Positions 1-8,762 of a stretch of 64,000 nucleotides of DNA are shown here, piece by piece (position 1 is the stretch's first letter; each line of letters opens with the position of its first letter). Source of the DNA: Gulosibacter molinativorax (GTDB taxonomy: Bacteria > Actinomycetota > Actinomycetes > Actinomycetales > Microbacteriaceae). Made by a program: the position numbers and the translations under genes. The notes beneath the pieces are model-generated. The model was not told where the DNA came from, made no database searches, and was given only the letters and a program-made list of their open reading frames with translations. The stretch lies in contig NZ_CP028426.1 in assembly GCF_003010915.2 (NCBI RefSeq), positions 3,224,001 to 3,288,000 of the forward strand. The letters run 5' to 3'.

Positions 1-1
1 A

Positions 2-484
2 TCCTCGCTGCTGATGATCCCGTCGCTGATCGCCCAGTTCAACCAGCCAGCGCCGGGGGAGGCTCCCGCCGAGTGGGTCGTCTGGATTCAGAACAACTTC
101 ATGACCGGCGACAGCCCGCTCTACATGCTGGTCTACTTCCTGCTCACGATCGGGTTTGCGTACTTCTACGTGTACATCGCGTTCAACCCCGACGAGGTGG
201 CCGAAAACATGCGCAAGCAGGGGGGCTTCATCCCCGGCATCCGCGCAGGCCAGCCCACCGCGGACTACCTCAGCTATGTGCTGAACCGAATCACGTTCCC
301 GGGTTCGATCTACCTCGGCATCATTGCTCTGCTGCCGCTGATCGCGCTCGCGACGGTTGGCGCCAACCAGAACTTCCCGTTCGGTGGCGCGTCTATCCTC
401 ATCCTCGTTGGCGTCGGTCTCGAGACCGTCAAGCAGATCGACGCTCAGCTCCAGCAACGCAACTATGAAGGACTGCTTCGATGA
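2..484 (+). CDS. secY: Preprotein translocase subunit SecY, C-terminal part (5' end outside window)
   Basis: This is the last 160 residues of SecY, the membrane channel of the Sec secretion machinery; the reading frame is already open at the window edge. Two clear membrane segments are visible (around [20 protein letters not shown] and [19 protein letters not shown]), followed by the last hydrophobic helix and the typical cytosolic tail with [16 protein letters not shown]. The stop codon overlaps the adk start by ATGA, the classic translationally coupled secY-adk pair. The gene is cut only by the window edge, not broken. Confidence 0.95.
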   Translation, partial: SSLLMIPSLIAQFNQPAPGEAPAEWVVWIQNNFMTGDSPLYMLVYFLLTIGFAYFYVYIAFNPDEVAENMRKQGGFIPGIRAGQPTADYLSYVLNRITFPGSIYLGIIALLPLIALATVGANQNFPFGGASILILVGVGLETVKQIDAQLQQRNYEGLLR

Positions 485-1080
485 CGAACACTGCCCCCAT
501 CCGTCTGCTGATCGTCGGTGCCCCGGGCGCCGGTAAGGGTACGCAGGCCACCGGCCTCGCGGAGGCCTATGGCGTTCCGGCCATCTCGACCGGCGACATC
601 TTCCGCGCCAACATCAAGAACGGCACCGAGCTCGGCAAGCGCGTGCAGGAAATCACTGCGCAGGGCCAGCTCGTTCCTGACTCGCTCACGAACGACCTCA
701 TCTCGGACCGCCTGTCGCAGGCCGACGTTGAGCCGGGCTTCCTGCTTGACGGCTACCCCCGGACCGTGGGCCAGGTTGAGTTCCTGACGTCGCTTCTTGG
801 TGATGACGCTGCCATCGACGCTGTCGTGCAGCTCGTGACCGACACGGATGCCGTGGTCGAGCGACTGCTGAAGCGCGCGCAGGAGCAGGGTCGCGTCGAC
901 GACACCGAAGAGATCATCCGCCACCGCCAGGAGGTGTACCAGGCGGAGACCGCTCCGGTGATTGACGTGTACGCCGCGCGCGGCGTCGTTGTCGAGGTGG
1001 ATGGAATGGGTTCCGTTGACGAGGTTGCCTCGCGCATCCTCGAGGCACTTGCCGTGAAGGGGCTTGAGCCGCGTCGTTAG
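481..1080 (+). CDS. adk: Adenylate kinase
   Basis: Converts ATP and AMP to two ADP in the cytosol. The 199-residue protein has the P-loop GAPGAGKGT at residues 13-21, the AMP-binding DGYPRT motif and a short LID without zinc cysteines, as in actinobacterial short-form adenylate kinases. Its start overlaps the secY stop. In most actinobacteria map follows directly. Here the next gene on this strand belonging to the housekeeping set is map, about 17.9 kb further on, after an accessory island. Confidence 0.97.
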   Translation: MTNTAPIRLLIVGAPGAGKGTQATGLAEAYGVPAISTGDIFRANIKNGTELGKRVQEITAQGQLVPDSLTNDLISDRLSQADVEPGFLLDGYPRTVGQVEFLTSLLGDDAAIDAVVQLVTDTDAVVERLLKRAQEQGRVDDTEEIIRHRQEVYQAETAPVIDVYAARGVVVEVDGMGSVDEVASRILEALAVKGLEPRR

Positions 1081-1111
1081 TTTCTTCGTGTCGGTTATTG
1101 GACATTTGGCT

Positions 1112-1146
1112 GACGCCCTCCCGCTTGATTGCGTGAGGGCGTTTTG
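1112..1146 (+). terminator. Rho-independent terminator after adk
   Basis: An 8-bp stem (ACGCCCTC / GAGGGCGT) separated by 14 nt is followed by TTT. It lies 30 bases after the adk stop and would end the secY-adk transcript, consistent with map having its own promoter. Confidence 0.7.
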
Positions 1147-1258
1147 CTTGGTTGCGGGATGCCGTCTTGCTGAGTCGGCGTAGAACTTGCGCGCCGTGTG
1201 CGACTTGCTGAGTCGCGCCCGAGATTGGTCGAGATGCGGGATTATGGCGACGCATAAG

Positions 1259-1382
1259 CCCGGTACGTGACCAATCCTCGAGCGGCTGGCCCGATGCATG
1301 ACCAGTCCTCGAGCGGTCGGCCCGGTGTGTGACCAGTCCTCGAGCGGCTTGCCCGGTGTGTGACCAGTCCTCGAGCGGCTTG
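1259..1382. repeat. Four tandem 31-bp repeats
   Basis: Four head-to-tail units of 31 bp start at 1259, 1290, 1321 and 1352, each with the core TGACCARTCCTCGAGCGG. The last two are identical and the first two diverge at a few positions. There are no unique spacers, so this is a tandem repeat and not a CRISPR array. It lies in the non-coding stretch between adk and the accessory island. Confidence 0.85.
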
Positions 1383-1559
1383 CCCGGTGCCTTTCACGAT
1401 TCTCGTCTTGCGTGCCGACCCTGGGTGAAGTTTCGCTGCGCCTTTACGTTTGTTCGCCGAGCCAGGGTCGGGCGGGTTCGGGTTACCGTGCTCGTCGAAC
1501 GTCCTGCAAGAGCGTCAATTCTCAGGTCATTGATGTGGAGTCACGAAGCGGCGCACAAA

Positions 1560-1598
1560 TAGGCCCTCAGGACTGAGCATTCACTTCCTGAGGGCCTA
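1560..1598 (-). terminator. Strong hairpin, probable terminator of the minus-strand gcdH transcript
   Basis: Perfect 13-bp arms (TAGGCCCTCAGGA / TCCTGAGGGCCTA) enclose 13 nt. Read on the minus strand, the stem is followed by TTTGTG, so it could terminate transcription arriving from the minus-strand gene ending at 1941. It may also act on the plus strand, although there is no T-run there. Confidence 0.5.
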
Positions 1599-1654
1599 TG
1601 CGTGTTCAATTTTGCGCGGACTCACGCGACTTAGCGACAACCACGTCGCAAGCT

Positions 1655-1920
1655 CGTCACTGGATGCTCGTGGCGCGGCCGGAACTACATCCAGCGACAG
1701 GTTTGCGGTGGGGTGCTCGCAAGTCCGTCACGGGATGCTCGTGGCGCGGCCGGAACTACATCCAGCGACAGGTTTGCGGTGGGGTGCTCGCAAGTCCGTC
1801 ACGGGATGCTCGTGGCGCGGCCGGAACCGCATCGAGCGACGGGTTTGCGGTTGGGGTGTTCGCAAGCTCGTCACTGGATGCGCTCTGTGACGCGGGGTTT
1901 ACGGTGAGTGACGGGTTTGC
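1655..1920. repeat. Tandem 71-72 bp repeats (family shared with 23245-23440)
   Basis: Units start at 1655, 1726, 1797 and 1869. The first three are nearly identical and contain GTCACNGGATG near the start and GGTTTGCGGTGGGG in the second half; the last is degenerate. The same core and unit length recur after rplQ. Short open frames across this stretch are repeat artefacts and no credible protein is encoded. Confidence 0.85.
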
Positions 1921-1940
1921 GGGAGGGGCAATGCCGAGCC

Positions 1941-3101
1941 CTACGCGAAGGCGTTCTCGCCGGTGAGGTGCTGGCCGAGGATGAGGGTGTGGACCTCGTC
2001 CGTGCCCTCGTACGTGCGCACCGACTCGAGGTTGTTCGCGTGGCGCATGATCGACTGGTCGAGCAGGATGCCGTTGCCGCCGAGGATCGTGCGTGCCTCG
2101 CGGCAGATGTCGATCGCGATGCGGCAGTTATTGAGCTTGCCGACCGAGATCATTTCGCGCGACAGCTTGCCCGCATCCTTCAACCGGCCAATGCGCAGCG
2201 CGAGCAGCTGGCCCTTGTTCAGCTCGAGGGCCATGTTCACGAGCTTCTGCTGCGTGAGCTGGAACGCTGCCAGCGGCTTGTTGAACTGCTTGCGCTCGCC
2301 GGCGTAGGCGGCGGCGACGTCGAACGCATCCCGAGCGGCGCCGAGCGCGCCGAAGGTGATGCCGAAGCGGGCCTCGTTGAGGCACTCGAACGGAGCGCGC
2401 AGCGAGGTCGCGCCGGGGAGGCGGTCGGCCTCGGTGAGGCGGATGTTCTCGAAGGTCAGCTCGGTCTGGATCGACGCGCGCATCGACATCTTCGGCTCGA
2501 GCGCCTCGGCCTTGAAGCCCTCGGCGTCGGTCGGGACGATGAAGCCGCGCACGCCCTCGTCGGTGCGTGCCCAAACGATGGCGATGTCGGCGATCGTGCC
2601 GAGGCCGATCCAGCGCTTCGAACCGTTGAGGATCCAGTCGTCGCCATCGCGCACCGCGACGGTCTCCATTCCGGCGGGGTCGCTACCCGCGTTCGGTTCG
2701 GTGAGGCCGAAGCAGCCAATCGTGCGGCCCGCGGCCATCTCGGGGAGGAACTTCTGCTTCTGTTCTTCCGAACCGTGCTTCGCGATCGCGCTCATCGCGA
2801 GCGAGCCCTGTACCGATACGAACGTGCGTAGGCCCGAGTCGCCGGCCTCGAGCTCCTGCATCGCGATGCCGTACTCGACCGAGCTGCGCCCCGCGCATCC
2901 GTAGCCCTTGATGTGCATCCCGAGCAGGCCGAGCTCGGCCATCTCGGGGATGATCTCGGTCGGGAAGACCGCGCGCTCGTACCAGTCGGCGATGTTCGGG
3001 CGGATGCGGCGGTCAACGAACTCGCGGACGCGGTCGCGGACTTCGAGTTCCTCGGCGGTGAACTCGGACTCAAGGTTCAACAGGTCATACAGATCCGACA
3101 T
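1941..3101 (-). CDS. gcdH: Acyl-CoA dehydrogenase, glutaryl-CoA dehydrogenase type
   Basis: FAD enzyme expected to oxidise and decarboxylate glutaryl-CoA to crotonyl-CoA. At 386 residues it has the family's usual length. The N-terminal, middle (CFGLTEPNAGSDP) and C-terminal acyl-CoA dehydrogenase domains are all present. The catalytic base position is Glu365 in the RTYEGTDEVH context, followed by LILGQHLTG, which is the C-terminal pattern of glutaryl-CoA dehydrogenases and not of short-chain enzymes. A good ribosome site (AAAGG) precedes the ATG. The CoA-transferase gene lies 60 bases upstream on the same strand, giving a glutarate activation/oxidation pair. Another short acyl-CoA substrate cannot be excluded. 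Confidence 0.85.
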   Translation of the reverse strand: MSDLYDLLNLESEFTAEELEVRDRVREFVDRRIRPNIADWYERAVFPTEIIPEMAELGLLGMHIKGYGCAGRSSVEYGIAMQELEAGDSGLRTFVSVQGSLAMSAIAKHGSEEQKQKFLPEMAAGRTIGCFGLTEPNAGSDPAGMETVAVRDGDDWILNGSKRWIGLGTIADIAIVWARTDEGVRGFIVPTDAEGFKAEALEPKMSMRASIQTELTFENIRLTEADRLPGATSLRAPFECLNEARFGITFGALGAARDAFDVAAAYAGERKQFNKPLAAFQLTQQKLVNMALELNKGQLLALRIGRLKDAGKLSREMISVGKLNNCRIAIDICREARTILGGNGILLDQSIMRHANNLESVRTYEGTDEVHTLILGQHLTGENAFA

Positions 3102-3161
3102 TGCGGGGCCTTTCGGTGCGGGATGTGGTGAGGTTGTGCGTGGGTCTTGGGCGGTGGGGTG

Positions 3162-4316
3162 TCACACGCGGTCGCGGATGGCGTCGCCGTCGGCATCGAG
3201 GGCGGGCGGGCCAGCCGTGGGCATGTCGAACGCGGGCGTGTAGCGAACGGGATGACGGATGCCCTTCGAAGCGACGCCGTCGCGCTCAAGTTCGAGGACC
3301 GGGTCGATACCGAGTTCCTGCGCGAGCTCGATGCCTTCGCCGATCGTGTTGACCTTGCCGACCGCGAGGTTCGCCGCGACGCAGCGCTCCTGCCAGTTCT
3401 CGGCGGTGTCGGATGCGAGGGCCTCGGACAGAATTTCGCGCAGTTCGGGACGATGGGCGACTCGGTCGGGGTTCGTGGCGAAGCGCTCGTCGTCGGCAAG
3501 TTCTGGCCGACCAAGCAGCGTCACGAAGTCGCGGAACTGCTTGTTGTTGCCGATCGCGACGGCGATCTCGCCGTCGCTCGCGGGCAGCGACTCGTACGGC
3601 ATGATCGATGGATGCACGTTCCCGAGCCTCGTGGGCTCGACGCCAGCGCCGACGGTCGCCTGAATCTGATTCGCCAAGGCAGCCTGGATGCTCGAGAGCA
3701 GGTTGACCTCGACCCGCATCCCCTCACCCGTGCGGTCGCGATGCTGGAGGGCCGCGAGGATGCCGATCGTCGAATCCTTCGACGCGAGAACGTCGACGAG
3801 GGCGACACCGACCTTCATGGCCTCGCCGTCGCGTTCGCCGGTGACGTGCATGAGGCCGCTCAGCGCCTGGGCCACGAAATCGTAGCCGGGGCGGGATGCG
3901 CCGCCCGCCGAGCCGAAGCCGGTGATGCTTGCGACGATGAGGCTCGGTTGCTCCTTGCGGATCGCTTCGAGGTCGATGCCAGCGCGTTCGAGGGCGCCGG
4001 GGAGGTAGTTCTCGACCACGACATCCGACTCCGCGATCAGATCGAGGATGAGTTGGAGGCCGGCCGGTTCGCGGAAGTCGATCGCGATGGAGCGCTTGTT
4101 GCGGTTCGCGGTCTGGAAATAGGTGGCGGTGCCGTCTTCGGCAAACGGGGGGCCCCACTGTCGGGTGTCATCGCCGGCGCCGGGGCGTTCGACCTTGATG
4201 ACGTCGGCGCCGAGGTCGGCGAGGTTCATTGAGGTCAGCGGACCAGCCAGCACGCGGGAGAGGTCGAGCACTCGAATATTGCTGAGCGGCCCGGGCCGAG
4301 ACTGGGTTTCCGACAA
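3162..4316 (-). CDS. CaiB/BaiF family CoA-transferase, probable succinyl-CoA:glutarate CoA-transferase
   Basis: Class III CoA-transferase, which moves CoA between carboxylic acids. The 384-residue protein has the family start VLDLSRVLAGPLTSMNLADLGADVIKVE and the catalytic Asp at residue 146 (RPGYDF). I chose the TTG at 4316 because GAGGAG lies five to six bases upstream; the longer open frame upstream is not family-like. Pairing with a glutaryl-CoA dehydrogenase suggests glutarate as acceptor, as in the human and bacterial glutarate CoA-transferases of this family. That substrate is inferred from context. Confidence 0.8.
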   Translation of the reverse strand: MSETQSRPGPLSNIRVLDLSRVLAGPLTSMNLADLGADVIKVERPGAGDDTRQWGPPFAEDGTATYFQTANRNKRSIAIDFREPAGLQLILDLIAESDVVVENYLPGALERAGIDLEAIRKEQPSLIVASITGFGSAGGASRPGYDFVAQALSGLMHVTGERDGEAMKVGVALVDVLASKDSTIGILAALQHRDRTGEGMRVEVNLLSSIQAALANQIQATVGAGVEPTRLGNVHPSIMPYESLPASDGEIAVAIGNNKQFRDFVTLLGRPELADDERFATNPDRVAHRPELREILSEALASDTAENWQERCVAANLAVGKVNTIGEGIELAQELGIDPVLELERDGVASKGIRHPVRYTPAFDMPTAGPPALDADGDAIRDRV

Positions 4317-4498
4317 GCTGGTCTCCTCACTGAAACTGTGCGCAACGCATGGCACATTTGGCACGATCTTACCGCAAAGATAAATCGATTCTGCAACGGT
4401 GGAGCGAATCCGGACATGTTGGTTCGCAACTGGTGATTGCCGGCTCCATCCGGCGCGGTCTCCACGCGGCGCGGCGCCCGCCCCACCCGACGCAAAGT

Positions 4499-4556
4499 AC
4501 CCCCGAGGTTGCGGGATACCACTCATAGGAGAAGGGTAACCCGCAACTTCGGGGGT
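4499..4556. repeat. Inverted repeat in the gap between CoA-transferase and permease
   Basis: 17-nt arms (ACCCCCGAGGTTGCGGG and its complement with one G/A difference) surround a 24-nt loop. Downstream, CGGGGGTA-like words recur up to about 4600. The gap 4317-4730 otherwise holds no gene. The hairpin could end the permease transcript coming from the right or shield the CoA-transferase promoter. Confidence 0.55.
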
Positions 4557-4730
4557 ACTCGGATCGTGGTTTGGGGGTACACCGCGTTCTCGGGGGTACC
4601 CTCGGCAACATCGGCGCGGTCCTCGGCCGGATCGGCGCGGTACTCACGGCCACATCTGCTCGGTATTCGCCCGTACCGGTGCGTTACTCGGGTTCAGGCC
4701 GAGCAGCCTCGCGCCGAGCGGTGGTGATGG

Positions 4731-6308
4731 CTAGTCGCGCGGGCCCTGGTTGTCCGGGTAGAGGTGCGGATTGCCGCCATCGAGGCGAACGGCCATATCG
4801 ACGATCTCTTCGGTTGGGGCGATGGGGTATCGACTCGTGTCGATCGCGCCAGTGGCGATACCAGCCTCCGTGCCGCCCTTCGTCTCGGGCTTCGCCGTGA
4901 ATAGGTAGATGCAGCCGACGCCGACGACTACGACACCCATGATCGCGACGAGCCACGCGTCGTACCACGGCGCATCCGCGACGGGCCAGGCCACAATGAT
5001 CATCGCAAAGATCTGGTAGACGAACGCCGCGATTGTGATGGGCCAACCCCACTTACCCATCGTGAACTCACCCGATGGCTTCCAGCCGAGGAAGCGTGCG
5101 CGCAGCGACGCGAGCACCACGGAAGAGAAGGCGAGGTAGATGCCAAAGGACGCGAACGAGATGATCGCGATGAGCGCATCCTCGCTGAGCAGCGAGATGA
5201 CGACGACGATCGCGGGGAGCACGCCGGCGACGATCAGTGCGTACGGGGGCACTGCGCGCTTCTTGTTGAAGCGCTTGAGGTACTTCGCGCCGGGCAGCTG
5301 GTTGTCGCGGCCCATCGAGAACATCAGGCGCGAGGCCGCAGCCTGCAGTGAGATGGTGCACGAGAGGAAAGAGACGAGCACGACCGCCATCACAATCCTG
5401 AAGCCGATGGGGCCGAAGGCTTCGAGGAAGATCGCGTTGATCGGGTCCGGAATCGTACCGTTGATGATGTCTTCGAAGCTGCCGACCGCGAGGATTAGGC
5501 CGAGGGCGATGAACATCGAAGCAACACCGCCGACGTAGATCGTCATGCGCATGGCCTTCGGGATCACGCGGCCTGGGTTCTGAACCTCTTCGGCGACGTC
5601 ACCGTTCGCCTCGAAGCCGTAGTAGAGGTAAATACCCATAATGGCCGCGCCGAGGAAGGCCAGGAGGAACGGGGTGTTTTCCTGCATCTCGAGGGGGCGG
5701 AAGTCCTGGAACAGCACCGACAGGTCGTGCTTTCGCACTGAGATGAGCAACCAAATACCGATGACGGCGCTGGCTATGATCTCGAGGACGAAGCCGACGA
5801 ATGCGACCTTCGCGAGGAACTTGGTGCCCCCGAGGTTCGCGAACGTCGCTAGCAAGATGATTAGCAGCGCGAGGAGCACGTTCGCGGATGCATTCATCTC
5901 GATCCCGAGGAGGGCACCCAAGAAGGGTCCGGCGCCGTACGCGACGGATGCGATGGTCGCGTTGATTGCGATCATGTAGATCCAGCCGCTGATCCAGCCC
6001 CACTTCGCGCCCCAAAGGCGTCGGTTCCACGGGTAGATGCCGCCAGCGACGGGGTACTGCGAGACGACCTCACCGAAGACGGTTGCGACGAGTAGCTGAC
6101 CGAGGCCAGCGATCACGAGCATCCAAAACGCGGGTGGGCCCGCGAGTGCGATGGATGCCGAGAAGGTCGCGTAGACGCCGACTACGGGGGATAGGTAGGT
6201 GAACCCTAGAGCGAGGTTGCCCCAGAATCCCATGTCTCGTTTGAACTCCGTGGTGGAGTGTTCGTTGTTCGTTGAGGCCGCTTCAGCAGCTTTGCGTTGG
6301 CTGTCCAT
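4731..6308 (-). CDS. APC-superfamily amino acid/amine permease
   Basis: Integral membrane transporter of about 12 helices and 525 residues, starting with a cytosolic Lys/Glu-rich tail and the family motif FWGNLALGFTYLSPVVGVYA. The consensus GFEANGDVAEEVQNPGRVIPKA (split here by a conserved Glu pair) is typical of the amino-acid/choline/GABA permeases. I chose the ATG at 6308 because AAGGA lies nine bases upstream. It sits in the catabolic island next to a Cache-domain protein and a regulator, so it probably imports the amine or amino acid handled by cluster A. The substrate is not readable. Confidence 0.85.
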   Translation of the reverse strand: MDSQRKAAEAASTNNEHSTTEFKRDMGFWGNLALGFTYLSPVVGVYATFSASIALAGPPAFWMLVIAGLGQLLVATVFGEVVSQYPVAGGIYPWNRRLWGAKWGWISGWIYMIAINATIASVAYGAGPFLGALLGIEMNASANVLLALLIILLATFANLGGTKFLAKVAFVGFVLEIIASAVIGIWLLISVRKHDLSVLFQDFRPLEMQENTPFLLAFLGAAIMGIYLYYGFEANGDVAEEVQNPGRVIPKAMRMTIYVGGVASMFIALGLILAVGSFEDIINGTIPDPINAIFLEAFGPIGFRIVMAVVLVSFLSCTISLQAAASRLMFSMGRDNQLPGAKYLKRFNKKRAVPPYALIVAGVLPAIVVVISLLSEDALIAIISFASFGIYLAFSSVVLASLRARFLGWKPSGEFTMGKWGWPITIAAFVYQIFAMIIVAWPVADAPWYDAWLVAIMGVVVVGVGCIYLFTAKPETKGGTEAGIATGAIDTSRYPIAPTEEIVDMAVRLDGGNPHLYPDNQGPRD

Positions 6309-6380
6309 ACGCTTCATTCCTTTGAGCAATGGCTGTCGGGATCGCTGTGCGAGCAATACGAGCTCGGATCACAGCGGGCC

Positions 6381-6433
6381 GAAGGTTCAAACCTTCAGGT
6401 CTTTATGTTTTATTTCAATGATTGACTTGTCAA
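6381..6433 (-). promoter_or_regulatory. Candidate promoter and operator of the APC permease gene
   Basis: Reading the minus strand, a perfect TTGACA (6433-6428) is followed 17-19 bases later by weak -10 candidates (AAACAT/CATAAA). Just downstream is a 7-2-7 inverted repeat GAAGGTT-CA-AACCTTC (6381-6396), well placed for a repressor. The -10 is poor, so this is tentative. The rest of the 6309-6696 gap shows no gene. Confidence 0.4.
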
Positions 6434-6696
6434 CGCCGTTGCGACAAATGCAATCTGTGGTGGAAATAATCGGTATGCGGGGCCGGTTGCCGCGTCATTA
6501 GCCGATTAGATGGATGCGCTTCCGCTCGGCTCGTCGTAGAGTCGCGCGATTTCGCTCGCGGGTAATACTAGCAAAAGTGAATGTTTTACCCAAGTAGAAC
6601 TTGGGATTGAATGCGTATTATCCGGAAATCAATCATGGACATAGTTCACATTCGATGGGGTGTCGGCGGCTGTGCGCCACCAGCGATCGAGCCCAA

Positions 6697-7404
6697 CTAG
6701 ACCCGATAAATCAGGCTCAGGTCGAGGCCGGGCGAATCGATTCGGGTCCGTGCATACCCCTGCGGGATCTGCGCCACAAGGATGCCCGTCGAGAGCGCCC
6801 CGGTATTGCCGACAATGACCGAGTTATGGCGATTCAACAGCGCCGTGCCTGGCCCGAGTGGGGACAGCATCCGCAGCAGCTTTGTCTCAACCTCGCGCAT
6901 GACCATGTCCTTGCCCGCGACGCCGATCTTCTTACCGTTGGCATATGCGGGAACGGTCATAGTGACGATGTAATCGTCAACGCCGAGGTGGTCGATATAC
7001 GGGCCGGCGATGGCGCGCCGCTCTTCGTGGTACCCGCCTTGCCACCACTCGAGAATCTCGTAGTCGTAGAACTGCCCCGAGGTGGGGTCGAGGTTGAACT
7101 TCTGCCGTACGAACTCGCGTCCTGCCCGGATCCACCATTCGAGCCGCGCCTTGCCCGGCTTCTGCAACTCAATTGGGAAAATCAAACCGGCGCCGTCGAG
7201 GTCGGTGTGTTCCGCGAGATCCTCGATCACTCGCTTGCGGAGCTTCGCCGAGGTCGTCGCGGTCACTTCATATGGTGGGTCGTCGCGGAAATCGGTCTCC
7301 ACCAGCTTCGTAAGATCGGCGCCAAGCGTCTCGAGATCGCTGAAGAGTTCGTTAAACCAGCTGGCAATTTCTAGGGCTACTGCGGCTACGTTGCTGCTCG
7401 TCAC
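6697..7404 (-). CDS. Cache-domain-containing protein
   Basis: A 235-residue protein resembling the PDC/Cache small-molecule sensor fold (segments LEWWIRAGREFVRQKFNLDP, FYDYEILEWWQGGYHEERRA and TVPAYANGKKIGVAGKDM). No signal peptide or membrane helix is seen, so it appears to be a free cytosolic ligand-binding protein and not a receptor. The GTG start at 7404 is preceded by AGGAAG; a longer frame upstream overlaps the regulator and is not protein-like. It is closely coupled to the broken FadR-type regulator, suggesting it senses the pathway substrate or product. The specific ligand is unknown. Confidence 0.65.
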   Translation of the reverse strand: MTSSNVAAVALEIASWFNELFSDLETLGADLTKLVETDFRDDPPYEVTATTSAKLRKRVIEDLAEHTDLDGAGLIFPIELQKPGKARLEWWIRAGREFVRQKFNLDPTSGQFYDYEILEWWQGGYHEERRAIAGPYIDHLGVDDYIVTMTVPAYANGKKIGVAGKDMVMREVETKLLRMLSPLGPGTALLNRHNSVIVGNTGALSTGILVAQIPQGYARTRIDSPGLDLSLIYRV

Positions 7405-7424
7405 TAGTGGTCTTCCTGTCAAAA

Positions 7425-8174
7425 CTAATTGCTGACGGCGTGCTCGATCGTGAGCTTCACGTCGATGAGTCGGTACACGATTCGGCGGATGTGTTCCTCG
7501 ATGACCTGCTCGGCACGCGACGCATCGTGCGCGGCAACCGCCGCTGCGACCTCGCGGAGATCCTGCAACGTTTCGGGGACCGACGTTGCCGCGCCAGCGG
7601 GTGACCACTTCAGCGCACTGATCTCGGCCTGCAGCCGCATCTCGCTTGCGAGCAGTCGGGGCGACTGCGCGATAACCGCGAGCTGCACGTGAAAACGACC
7701 GTCCGCGCTCGCCGCCAGTTCGGGGGTGGATGCAGACTCGAGTCGGTCTGCGGCCTTCAATAGATCTCGGATCGCCTGCTCGTGTGCCCGCTGGCAAGCG
7801 AGCCGCGCGATACCCGTCGCGATCGCCATGTGCTCATCGCCCTAGTCACGAATCTGCACGATCGTCAGGTTCGCGAGGTACTCCCGCACTTGCTCATCGC
7901 TTGGGAATGGGACCCGCACAACGAACGTGCCGCCGCCTCGGCCCCGGCGCGTCTCGACGATGCCGTTTTCGCGTAGCACCGCGAGACTTTTGCGCAGGGT
8001 CGCCACCGCGACGCCGAACTCAGCGGCGAGCTCGATCTCGGTGGGCAGACGCTCCCCGACTGCGATCGAACCGAGCGCGATGCCCGAGACGATCTGGTCG
8101 GCGAGCGGATCTCCGAATGCGAACGGCGCTGCGTTGCCCCGGAACGTGGGAACAAATGCAAAGCGTGCGCTCAC
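7425..8174 (-). pseudogene. GntR/FadR-family transcriptional regulator interrupted by an in-frame TAG
   Basis: The first part (8174-7845) encodes a winged helix GntR DNA-binding domain (DQIVSGIALGSIAVGERLPT, ELAAEFGVAVATLRKSLAVL). The second part (from 7841) continues in the same frame as a C-terminal FCD ligand domain (RFHVQLAVIAQSPRLL, EHIRRIV). A single TAG codon at 7844-7842 separates VQIRD from GDEHMAIATGIA, a junction that is continuous in intact homologues. The probable GTG start at 8174 has GAGGGG upstream. It is either a recent nonsense mutation or a read-through stop. If inactive, cluster A may be constitutively expressed. It would also be possible to restart translation at the ATG at 7829, giving a lone FCD domain. 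Confidence 0.8.
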
Positions 8175-8271
8175 TTCAGGCCCCTCAGTCGTCTCGCCGC
8201 GTCGCGAAAATGCAACGTTTGGATCGATCCTAGTGGGGTGCGATACGACCCAGGGTTGCGGCGACGCCGTA

Positions 8272-8745
8272 TTACTGAGTGCCACCGGCGGGGGTCAAGC
8301 TGGCAGCTTCCTCGACGATCGCGGGCAGCCACTCGAGGGCGACGTCGCTCGGCAGGTCCCATGAGGATGCGTCATGTCGGCCGTACTCGCCGATTCGAGT
8401 TGCACCGAGCTCGGTGAGGCGGCGGTCGATGTGCTCGCTGCCCTGGCTGTAGGTCTCCTCGTAGAAGGTGTCACCGAGGCCGAACATCGCATAGTTGACG
8501 CCGCTGAGGTCGGCCTCGAACGACTCGAATTTCTCGTAGAACGGGAGCGCGGTGTTGGGTAGCTCGCCCTCACCGTGGGTCGAGCAGATGATGATGTAGA
8601 ACTGCTCGGCCGAGAATTGCTCGGGCTCGAAGTCCTGAAGGTCGGCGACCGTCGCCTCGTGCTCCTCCTGGAGTTTCTGGCCGAGGTCCTGCGCGATGAG
8701 TTCGGAGTTCCCGGATTCGGTGCCGTAGAGCACGGTGAATTTCAT
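8272..8745 (-). CDS. Flavodoxin, probable P450 redox partner
   Basis: A 157-residue single-domain FMN electron carrier. The phosphate-binding loop YGTESGNSELIA lies at residues 6-17, and the later loops STHGEGELP and FGLGDTFYEETYSQG match FMN contacts of flavodoxins and of the FMN domain of diflavin reductases. The ATG at 8745 has GAAAGAAG upstream; the long N-terminal extension of the frame belongs to antisense of the reductase gene. It lies 17 bases after the FprA-type reductase and is divergent from the P450, giving a reductase-flavodoxin-P450 chain like cindoxin/P450cin or XplB/XplA. Confidence 0.88.
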   Translation of the reverse strand: MKFTVLYGTESGNSELIAQDLGQKLQEEHEATVADLQDFEPEQFSAEQFYIIICSTHGEGELPNTALPFYEKFESFEADLSGVNYAMFGLGDTFYEETYSQGSEHIDRRLTELGATRIGEYGRHDASSWDLPSDVALEWLPAIVEEAASLTPAGGTQ

Positions 8746-8762
8746 GTCGATTCTTCTTTCGT

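Noticed and set aside
1259..1925. CRISPR array
   Set aside because: Units are tandem without unique spacers and have no cas genes nearby.
1598..1966. Small proteins encoded across the 71-bp repeats
   Set aside because: The peptides are only translated repeat units and have no ribosome sites.
1908..2831. Long plus-strand frame antisense to the glutaryl-CoA dehydrogenase gene
   Set aside because: Arg/Glu/Ala-rich shadow translation with no family motif; the minus-strand frame has full acyl-CoA dehydrogenase signatures.
6697..7797. Long N-terminal extension of the Cache protein
   Set aside because: The extra 130 residues are Arg-rich antisense to the regulator; a GTG with AGGAAG at 7404 gives a family-like protein.
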